Shown here piece by piece: positions 7,512-12,899 of a stretch of DNA of 12,899 nucleotides (the first letter of the stretch is position 1; every line of letters begins with the position of its first letter). Position numbers and translations under genes: made by a program. Origin of the DNA: CAZDYI01 sp964509765 (lineage in GTDB: Bacteria > Pseudomonadota > Gammaproteobacteria > Tethybacterales > Tethybacteraceae); contig CAZDYI010000057.1 of the NCBI GenBank assembly GCA_964509765.1, positions 1-12,899 of the forward strand, written 5' to 3'. Under the pieces are notes generated by a model that saw only the letters and a program-made list of their open reading frames with translations, was not told the DNA's origin and made no database searches.

Positions 7512-9464
7512 ATGGCAGCGAAAAAAGACTCAGCCTCCGCGCAACTGGTGTTTCCGCCTTCAAGCGCCAAGGTGGGGAAACCCTATTCGATTGCCGACCA
7601 CTGGGCGGTCTCCCCCGGCGTTTCCTGCAGGGAACTGATCCAGAACGCTCTCGACGCCTTTGCTGCCGCTGAAAAACAAGGGGGGGGGGGCGAACAGTGT
7701 GAGGTATCCTTCAGGACCGCCAAGCTAGCCGCATCCGAGATACCCGACATTGACGATTACCGGAGCTCCCTGAGGGCCGCTCTGGATTCATGGTCAGACA
7801 ACGAGTCCGTCAGGGATTACCTGAAGTCGATCGAGAGGGCCGCCTCCGAGGACGAAGTGGACGTCCTTTTCGTCACGGACAACGGAAAAGGTTTCGACAA
7901 GAAGGGACTGGAGGCAGTTCTAGCGGAGGGAACCCCGCAAAAGCAGGAGGGGTCGTCCGGCTCGTTCGGCATCGGCCATCTCACGGCCTTCGGGCTTTCA
8001 GGACTCCAGTACATCTTCTACCTCGGCAAGAACAAGGACGGTGGCCTGATTGCCGCGGGACATACGATCCTGTCTTCGTTCGAGGGAGCGGACGGCTCCC
8101 ATTGCTCGAACCACGGGTATTTCTTGAGGGACTACAAGCAAACCTTCAGCGAACCCTTCGATTTCTGCGACGAAGACACCATTCCCGAATTCTTGCTGCG
8201 CGAGGCGGACAAGATTAAGGGATCGGGTTCGATCGTGGCTGTTCTGGGCTTCAACGGATTCAGGAACCAGACTGAGGATGACGCAGGCAACCAGCTGAGC
8301 AAGCTGATTCGCGAGGCTGTTGCAGAGAACTTTGCCGTCGCCATTTGTTCCAAGAACCTTGCGATCAAGGTGCTTTCAGACGGGGGCGAACCGGACAAGA
8401 TCGATGAGTCAAGCATCCTCGACTTTCTTCGCTGGATGGCAAAGCCCGACACCGGGACGAGGGAAGCCACAAGAGAGGCCGAACTGACGCTGGACGCGAT
8501 CGAGACCTGGCGCAACCACCAAGAACTCGGCAAGCTCGAGACCCCCTACGGGGACTGCGAAATCAGGATCAGGAACGGTGTGTCGAATCACAATGTCTCG
8601 TTCTGGCGAAACGGAATGCTGATTACGAGAAGACATAGCGGCATGTCAAAGGGAAGGTTCGACGGGAAGAAGCCACTCAACGCGATAATCCTACTGTCCG
8701 GAAAGGAAAGCCCCCGGGTCGCGCATGACCTGGTGAAGAAAGCTGAGACACCTCTCCACGATCGCATCGAGACCAAGCGGCTGCCAACGAAGGTCGAACA
8801 AAAAAAGATGCGAACTCTCCTCGAGCAGATACGCGAGTGGATCTCGTCCAATGCCGAGGAGTCAGGAGGCGAGTCGTCCCTTCTGGACGACGAGATCATG
8901 CTCGACAACGGTTTCGAGACGGTGTGGAATGAAACTCGCCCTCCGAACGTCAGGAAGCGGGGCGAAGAGATCGACGAGGGCGATGGCGAGGGAACTGGTG
9001 ATGGCGATGGCGATGGAGAGGGTTCTGGCGAAGGCGAGGGCGGGGGCAGGCCGCCGAAGAAACGGAAGGTGCGGGTGAGCTCCTCAAACATTCTCCCGGC
9101 GCTGATGAAGGGAAAAATGTCTGACAATGTCTACCGCATGCAGATCGTTCCGCAGAAAGACTGCGAGACAGCCATTATGGAAATACTTGTGGACTCCGGA
9201 AGGGATCCCAGTTGCTCAGGCGGCGGGCTGACCCTGACTGAAGTGACCGTCATCAAGGTTTCCGACAACGGCGCGCCCTCCAAGGTCACCGAAGACGGCA
9301 AGGTCGTGCTCACGGAGCTGAAGCAGAATGTCGAGCGTTCCGTGGACCTGACATTCAGCCATTCCCTTCCCAAAGGGGTTTCGCTGGACTGCCGCATTGG
9401 TAAGGCCGCGGAAAGCAAGGTCGAGGATCTTTTCGTTGCGAGCGAAACGCAACCTGAGCAATGA
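7512..9464 (+). CDS. GHKL (HSP90/MORC-like) ATPase, probable defence-module ATPase
   Basis: 650 aa from the ATG at 7512, or 664 from the ATG at 7470. The N-terminal half has a complete GHKL/Bergerat ATP-binding fold: N box ELIQNALDA (Glu41, Asn45), G1 box TDNGKGFD (Asp113, Gly115, Gly117), G2 box SSGSFGIGHLTAF (about 138-150) and a later GSGSIVAVLGF strand (about 237-247). A transducer (S5)-like region follows near 360-440, including SFWRNGMLITRR, a pattern I associate with bacterial MORC-like ATPases. Residues 490-512 are a Gly/Asp/Glu linker, followed by a basic patch and a beta-rich C-terminal domain of about 130 aa. No nuclease motif is visible. An 11-G tract interrupts the region between the N box and G1. 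First gene of a tight trio: its TGA overlaps the next ATG by 4 bases. Members of this superfamily act as ATP-driven clamps on DNA or protein clients; the target here is unknown. Confidence 0.85.
   Translation: MAAKKDSASAQLVFPPSSAKVGKPYSIADHWAVSPGVSCRELIQNALDAFAAAEKQGGGGEQCEVSFRTAKLAASEIPDIDDYRSSLRAALDSWSDNESVRDYLKSIERAASEDEVDVLFVTDNGKGFDKKGLEAVLAEGTPQKQEGSSGSFGIGHLTAFGLSGLQYIFYLGKNKDGGLIAAGHTILSSFEGADGSHCSNHGYFLRDYKQTFSEPFDFCDEDTIPEFLLREADKIKGSGSIVAVLGFNGFRNQTEDDAGNQLSKLIREAVAENFAVAICSKNLAIKVLSDGGEPDKIDESSILDFLRWMAKPDTGTREATREAELTLDAIETWRNHQELGKLETPYGDCEIRIRNGVSNHNVSFWRNGMLITRRHSGMSKGRFDGKKPLNAIILLSGKESPRVAHDLVKKAETPLHDRIETKRLPTKVEQKKMRTLLEQIREWISSNAEESGGESSLLDDEIMLDNGFETVWNETRPPNVRKRGEEIDEGDGEGTGDGDGDGEGSGEGEGGGRPPKKRKVRVSSSNILPALMKGKMSDNVYRMQIVPQKDCETAIMEILVDSGRDPSCSGGGLTLTEVTVIKVSDNGAPSKVTEDGKVVLTELKQNVERSVDLTFSHSLPKGVSLDCRIGKAAESKVEDLFVASETQPEQ
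7680..7690 (+). repeat. Poly-G tract (11 G) inside the ATPase gene
   Basis: Eleven consecutive G within codons for QGGGGE at about residues 56-61 of the ATPase, between the N box and the G1 box. Gain or loss of one base would shift the frame and remove most of the ATPase. Such tracts mutate by slipped-strand mispairing in known phase-variable genes. It could also be a place where the assembled length is wrong. Confidence 0.9.
8979..9047 (+). repeat. Degenerate GATGGC-type repeat encoding a Gly/Asp/Glu linker
   Basis: Twenty-three codons in which every second codon is Gly, alternating mainly with Asp and Glu, built from hexamer-like units such as GATGGC and GAGGGC (three GATGGC/GATGGA units in a row at about 9000-9017). 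It encodes a flexible acidic linker (residues about 490-512) and is immediately followed by the basic patch RPPKKRKVRV. It separates the ATPase/transducer part from the C-terminal domain. Confidence 0.8.
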
Positions 9465-10336
9465 GCGTTATCTTTCCGTTTCCTGTCATGCACGAGAGGT
9501 CCTTGGACTACAACGATCCCAGGGCATATGGGATCGAGCTTCGTCGCGACGACAAGCGAAGCCTCACAGCGATCCATATCCTTCGCGCCGACACTTTGGT
9601 TGGCGAGATGGTCAAGGACGGCCTTGCCTCGTTCTACTGCACCCTGTCGGTCCGCGGAACGGCGTACTGCCGGACGCAGCTGACAGAACAAGAGTCGGTG
9701 ATTGTGTCGGACCACGCTGTCCAGGCAACGCAACGGGTGGAGGTGCCAGCGTTCAGCTGGCAGCCGGAAGTGTTCGCCAACTGCGGTGTTGTCCTTCATG
9801 ACGCCAAGACGGTATCCCGTGAGGACGCCAGCGGAGTGGACGACTTCTTTTTTGAAGACGGCGCCGAGGAAATCGCCTTCCCGAAGCACGCACGCATCGC
9901 GACAAGCGGATGGAAGAGGTTCTTCTCGATGAACTCGCTGTTCCAAATCAAGTCCGACAGGGAAATGGATCTCGGCCCTTTCAAGGCCGTCGTAGGCAGG
10001 TCGGACCCGATTCAGATCACCATCACAATGCATCCCTCGCTGTATGACGAGGTCAAGTACAGGTCCGACAGCCGGGTCCGCGCCCATGTTTTGTGCTCCG
10101 CACTGACACAGGCGTTCGAGGAATTGCGCCAGGCCAGCGATAACATTAGGGAAGGCCAGATGCAGCTGGCAGATGACGAGGACGAGCAGTTCTTGCAGCA
10201 TGCCGAGGGCCTTGAGAACTACCTCAAATCAAAAGACATTCAGACTTGGCGAGAGGACGGATTCATCCCGAGCTATGCCGCTTCGAAGTGCTACGAAGCC
10301 ATTGAGGCCATGTCCGACGATTTGGATGAGTTCTGA
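9461..10336 (+). CDS. Unrecognised 291-aa protein, second gene of the ATPase operon
   Basis: I do not recognise this family. The ATG overlaps the ATPase stop (ATGA, 9461-9464), which indicates translational coupling. The first 200 or so residues look beta-rich with alternating short hydrophobic segments and few helices: SLTAIHILRAD, ASFYCTLSVRGTAYCRTQ, QRVEVPAFSWQPEVFANCGVV. The segment ITITMHPSLYDEVKYR leads into a helical C-terminal third (VLCSALTQAFEELRQA, then an acidic ADDEDEQF stretch at about 237-244 and YAASKCYEAIEAM). There is no signal peptide, membrane segment, nuclease motif or P-loop. Its position and coupling suggest a partner or adaptor of the GHKL ATPase, for example a DNA- or client-binding subunit; that is inference. 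Confidence 0.85.
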   Translation: MSVIFPFPVMHERSLDYNDPRAYGIELRRDDKRSLTAIHILRADTLVGEMVKDGLASFYCTLSVRGTAYCRTQLTEQESVIVSDHAVQATQRVEVPAFSWQPEVFANCGVVLHDAKTVSREDASGVDDFFFEDGAEEIAFPKHARIATSGWKRFFSMNSLFQIKSDREMDLGPFKAVVGRSDPIQITITMHPSLYDEVKYRSDSRVRAHVLCSALTQAFEELRQASDNIREGQMQLADDEDEQFLQHAEGLENYLKSKDIQTWREDGFIPSYAASKCYEAIEAMSDDLDEF

Positions 10337-10338
10337 CC

Positions 10339-11262
10339 GTGACCTACAGGTTGCTTGACCGCGAAAAAGTCTGGGGCTGGGGCGAACGGCTAAGGAAGGG
10401 CAGGGGCTCAGCGGCACAAAGGGAGTTGCTGCTGCAAGCGGCGAGCGATGACCGGCATGTCTTCGTCGACTACATCGAGGACCAGATCAAGGGCCAGGAC
10501 GGTGGATCTGCCTACGCTGGAGAGGGCGAAACCCCCTCCTTGCTGAAGGACGATGGCACCAGCGCTGTCAAGCTCACGGCGGAGCACATGTACCTCATGC
10601 CTCATGAGGACATCGTGTCCCTCTACCAGCACTGGGAGGGAATTCCCCCGGAGGTCGCATCCGATCCCCGGCTTTGGGGCGCGATCACCCTGTCGGAGAT
10701 TCGTGACGGAAGAATCATGCCATCTTGGCTCGCGGTCGACAACAGAATGGACGAGGATGCCGCGAAGGCAGACATCTGCAAAGGCGCAGAGAAAGGCAAC
10801 CCGAAACACACTGACTACATGGTAAGAAGGGTTCTGCGCCTGATGATGGGTCCGGGCAATTTCCGCGGCGCCCCGGAACTGTACGCGAATTGCTCACTGG
10901 CAAAGGCATGGTGGTGTGGGATGATTGCCTCACAATGTGCCCAAGCAAGCCAGGACTCAAATGGTCGGGACTTCAGCCCTGAAGCTGAAGCGTTGAAGCT
11001 TGTATGGCTTGAGTTGGCAGACTATCTTCCAGCAAGGCTGAAAGTTGTCGGTGAACAAAGCATTTTGAAAGGACTGGTCCTTTGGGCTAGGAAAGCCATC
11101 GACAAGCTTGAGACTGGCGACGCCGATCCCATTACCCGAGCCAAGGTCAGGGCGGCGATTCACCGCCTTGGCGAGATTTCATCATGGTGCGTGATCGGAA
11201 TTAGAACGCCTGAAGAAATCAGCAACGAGGTTGTGCTGACTATTGAGTCGCTGCAATCCTGA
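10339..11262 (+). CDS. 307-aa helical protein, possibly DUF6339-like, third gene of the ATPase operon
   Basis: Starts with GTG two bases after the preceding stop; no ribosome site, so it is probably coupled. Mostly helical and Trp-rich. The middle reads IPPEVASDPRLWGAITLSEI, then a conserved-looking VRRVLRLMMG ... LYANCSLAKAWWCGMIASQ block (about 157-200), and a C-terminal helical bundle with ILKGLVLWARKAIDKL. From memory this order resembles DUF6339 proteins, which have an early LW block and a later LARLWW-type block and occur in accessory or defence neighbourhoods, but I cannot confirm it. No catalytic signature is evident. GC falls to about 45-50% near 10981-11100, the lowest in the window. 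The stop TGA is in frame with the following PP-loop gene. Confidence 0.82.
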   Translation: MTYRLLDREKVWGWGERLRKGRGSAAQRELLLQAASDDRHVFVDYIEDQIKGQDGGSAYAGEGETPSLLKDDGTSAVKLTAEHMYLMPHEDIVSLYQHWEGIPPEVASDPRLWGAITLSEIRDGRIMPSWLAVDNRMDEDAAKADICKGAEKGNPKHTDYMVRRVLRLMMGPGNFRGAPELYANCSLAKAWWCGMIASQCAQASQDSNGRDFSPEAEALKLVWLELADYLPARLKVVGEQSILKGLVLWARKAIDKLETGDADPITRAKVRAAIHRLGEISSWCVIGIRTPEEISNEVVLTIESLQS

Positions 11263-11334
11263 CTGATCGCCAACCTAGCGGCCCACGACATCCAAGAAAT
11301 CAAGTCCCGTCCTGTAGGCGTCCCAAGCCTTGCC

Positions 11335-12663
11335 ATGCGTGAGTGGCGTGGCGGGCGCACCCGCTCAGGCGTCATCCACTATGACGAATCCCAGCACCGG
11401 GAACTTCCGCACGTCGTCAAGTTCTCCGGCGGACGGTCGAGCGGCCTGATGCTGATGCTCATGCTGAGCAACGACCTCCTGCTCGCCGATCGCGGTGACG
11501 TCGTCCTGTTCACCAACACCGCTGCAGAGCATCCCTCAACCTACGACTTCGTCCGCAAGATGAAGCGCGTTACCGAACGGTTGGGAATACCGTTCTTCAT
11601 TGCGGAGTGGCAGACCGTCGAGACCGTGATGGACGGGGAGTGGCGGCGCAGGCCGACCTACAGGCTGGTCAACGACAGGCCGCTGTCGCCGAAGAACAAG
11701 GCCGGCTACAGCCACCGCGGCGAGGTTTTCGAGGAGATGGTCGCATGGAAGGGCATGCTGCCGTCGGTGCACACCCGCCTTTGCACGACGCAGATGAAGA
11801 TGTTCGTCACGCGCGAGTTCCTTTCCGACTGGCTTGCGGCCCGTCTCGTGCTTCCTGTGCGCGGCCACCGGGAACGGCGCTCGCTTGTCGACCCGAAGAT
11901 CGTCCACCGCATTCACCGCTTCAGCCGCGGCACCATGACCTTCGCGGAAATGAGCGACCGCTGCGAAGCTCTTGCCCAGCGCCCGACGTTCCGTCCCGAG
12001 CAACGGATGAAGGACTTCACCAAGGCAAGGCTCTTCGGGGCAGTCAACGAACACGTTCGCAACAGCAAGTTCGGCGACAGGTGCTGGCTGTTCGGCGACC
12101 CTCCCACTCCCTTCGTCACCTTCCTCGGGTTCAGGGCAGGCGAGGACGCGCGCTACCGCAGGATGGTCGAGCGCAACCGCGGCGGCGTCACGCCCGGCCA
12201 CGACTCGCACCCGCCAGGCGAGCATTCGTACGCGCCGCTGTACAACCTCGGGATCGACCGCGACAAGGTGCTCGACTTCTGGGACAGGCAGCCCGGCAGG
12301 CTTCGCCCGCACCTGCCGCGCGAAATGAACCTCTCCAACTGCGTCTACTGCTTCCTCAAGGGTCCGCGGGCTCTTTCCGAGATCGAGTCGAGAAAGAAGG
12401 CTTTCGAGCGCAAGCTTCCCAAGGGATTGCAGGCGGAGTGCCGCAAGCGCGGCACGCCGAACTCGATCGACTGGTGGAGCAACCTGGAGGAGAGGTTCGC
12501 CCGCAGCTCGCGGAAGGAAAGCGGTAACAGGTCCTTCAGGATGTTCGGCCTGAACTCAGTGAGCTACGCGCACATCAAGGAGGGAGCGAAGGGGTCGCGG
12601 AAGATCGGCGCCGTGGTTGCAGCCCTCGACGACCCGACTATCAGCTGCGAGTGCACCGACTGA
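11335..12663 (+). CDS. PP-loop PAPS-reductase-family protein (ATP pyrophosphatase / sulfurtransferase-like)
   Basis: 442 aa. The PP-loop SGGRSSG (31-37) binds ATP or an adenylyl nucleotide. It is followed by LFTNTAAEHPSTYDFV (58-73), a CTTQMK block with Cys150, TFLGFRAGEDARYRRM (262-277), PLYNLGIDRDKVLDFW (301-316) and SNCVYCFLKG (335-343; Cys336, Cys339). This is the PAPS-reductase-like family common in phages and bacterial accessory regions (typical pattern SGGRTS, FCTxELK, LGIRADEPRR, NCDLCFLK). It is not assimilatory CysH. Cys150, Cys250, Cys336 and Cys339 could hold an Fe-S cluster, as proposed for DndC-type enzymes; this is inference. The C-terminus ends SCECTD. No other usual start is in frame before the ATG, which has no ribosome site. 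The gene overlaps a cysteine desulfurase by 13 bases, consistent with sulfur handling. Its GC (about 63-78% in sampled lines) matches the housekeeping genes, not the ATPase trio. Confidence 0.88.
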   Translation: MREWRGGRTRSGVIHYDESQHRELPHVVKFSGGRSSGLMLMLMLSNDLLLADRGDVVLFTNTAAEHPSTYDFVRKMKRVTERLGIPFFIAEWQTVETVMDGEWRRRPTYRLVNDRPLSPKNKAGYSHRGEVFEEMVAWKGMLPSVHTRLCTTQMKMFVTREFLSDWLAARLVLPVRGHRERRSLVDPKIVHRIHRFSRGTMTFAEMSDRCEALAQRPTFRPEQRMKDFTKARLFGAVNEHVRNSKFGDRCWLFGDPPTPFVTFLGFRAGEDARYRRMVERNRGGVTPGHDSHPPGEHSYAPLYNLGIDRDKVLDFWDRQPGRLRPHLPREMNLSNCVYCFLKGPRALSEIESRKKAFERKLPKGLQAECRKRGTPNSIDWWSNLEERFARSSRKESGNRSFRMFGLNSVSYAHIKEGAKGSRKIGAVVAALDDPTISCECTD

Positions 12664-12899
12664 AGGCGGGCCGTCCCGCCTACTTCGACCACGCGGCGAC
12701 CACGCCCCTCGATCCGAGGGTGCTCGAGGAGATGCTCCCGCACTTCGGAGCCGACGGGACCTTCGGCAACCCGTCGAGCTCCCAGCACGGATACGGCGTC
12801 GAGGCCGCCGACGCGGTCGAGTTCGCGCGAAGGAGGGTCGCGCGGGCGGTGGGAGCCAGGTCCGCGGAGGTGATCTGGACCTCGGGGGCAACCGAGGCG
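12651..12899 (+). CDS. iscS: Cysteine desulfurase (IscS/NifS type), N-terminal part, cut by the right edge
   Basis: PLP-dependent enzyme that takes sulfur from cysteine for Fe-S cluster assembly, tRNA thiolation or DNA phosphorothioation. Eighty-three codons are present: AYFDHAATTPLDPRVLEEML near the N-terminus, then DGTFGNPSSSQHGYG and EVIWTSGATEA, all class V aminotransferase landmarks. The DGTFGNPSS form is that of the group I (IscS) type. The PLP lysine and catalytic cysteine lie beyond the edge. The GTG at 12651 is the only usual start in frame near the conserved beginning, and it overlaps the upstream gene by 13 bases. Context can be read two ways: a dedicated sulfur donor (DndA/SspA-like) for the PP-loop protein, or the genomic iscS into whose upstream side an island was inserted. 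The high GC fits either. Confidence 0.92.
   Translation, partial: MHRLKAGRPAYFDHAATTPLDPRVLEEMLPHFGADGTFGNPSSSQHGYGVEAADAVEFARRRVARAVGARSAEVIWTSGATEA

Noticed and set aside
7440..7515. Attachment site or direct repeat marking the left island edge
   Set aside because: No tRNA, no repeat shared with the 11263-11335 region beyond a few bases, and no integrase or transposase gene nearby.
9048..9065. PKKRKV inside the ATPase, like a viral nuclear-localisation signal
   Set aside because: The gene is bacterial by context and the hexapeptide is simply a short basic run; there is no nucleus to target. Treated as a possible nucleic-acid-contact patch instead.
7500..12663. BREX, Zorya, DISARM or Z1/AIPR-type MORC locus
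   Set aside because: There is no PglZ, BrxC/L, ZorA/B, helicase, methylase, Z1 or AIPR protein among the genes. A GHKL ATPase alone is not enough to assign one of these systems.
10339..12663. TGA as a sense codon (alternative genetic code) joining the 307-aa and PP-loop genes
   Set aside because: dnaE, the ATPase, the 291-aa gene and the PP-loop gene all end with TGA at sensible C-termini, none carries an internal TGA, and TGG is used freely for Trp. Occasional readthrough is kept only as a low-interest idea.
11335..12899. Complete Dnd or Ssp phosphorothioation cluster
   Set aside because: Only a PP-loop protein and a desulfurase are present. No DndB, DndD, DndE, SspB, SspC or SspE-like protein is recognisable in the window, and the PP-loop protein belongs to the phage-type SGGRxS / NCxxCFLK subfamily rather than being a clear DndC.

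Overview
The window is about 12.9 kb of GC-rich bacterial DNA (hand-counted 60-base lines in the housekeeping genes run about 63-78% GC). It is densely packed, with no tRNA, rRNA, transposase, integrase or CRISPR array visible. The housekeeping proteins (a 1153-aa DnaE with its catalytic Asp residues where the Escherichia coli enzyme has them, an IscS-type cysteine desulfurase, a SMUG1-type uracil glycosylase, an alpha/beta-hydrolase-OsmC fusion) suggest a Pseudomonadota-like Gram-negative lineage, but this is a weak inference. Several starts lack a clear Shine-Dalgarno, and two genes share an AT-rich AGTAGAATT box just upstream of their start codons.

Layout. (1) 1-1583, minus strand: the N-terminal part of a SMUG1-like uracil-DNA glycosylase (the gene runs off the left edge), cotranscribed behind an alpha/beta-hydrolase-OsmC fusion. 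(2) 1584-1660: a short divergent promoter region. (3) 1661-3649, plus: threonyl-tRNA synthetase. (4) 3680-7141, plus: replicative DNA polymerase III alpha subunit. It ends head-on against a small DciA-like (DUF721) gene on the minus strand (7149-7433). The two stop codons lie in opposite arms of one perfect hairpin. (5) 7512-11262, plus: a tight three-gene operon of lower GC (mostly about 57%, locally 45%). It encodes a GHKL/HSP90-like (MORC-like) ATPase carrying an 11-G tract, an unrecognised 291-aa protein, and a 307-aa protein that may be DUF6339-like. (6) 11335-12663, plus: a PP-loop PAPS-reductase-family protein of the SGGRxS / NCxxCFLK type, again of high GC. (7) 12651 to the right edge: the N-terminal part of an IscS/NifS cysteine desulfurase, overlapping the PP-loop gene by 13 bases.

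How the genes may work together. The ATPase trio (4-nt overlap, then a 2-nt gap) is almost certainly one functional unit and looks like an acquired defence or DNA-transaction module. The PP-loop protein plus cysteine desulfurase would supply the chemistry of sulfur transfer, as DndA/DndC and SspA/SspD do in DNA phosphorothioation, yet no DndB, DndD, DndE, SspB, SspC or known phosphorothioation-dependent nuclease is visible here. Whether ATPase trio and sulfur pair are one system or two neighbours is the main open question. The composition break between them argues for caution. The desulfurase may simply be the housekeeping IscS.
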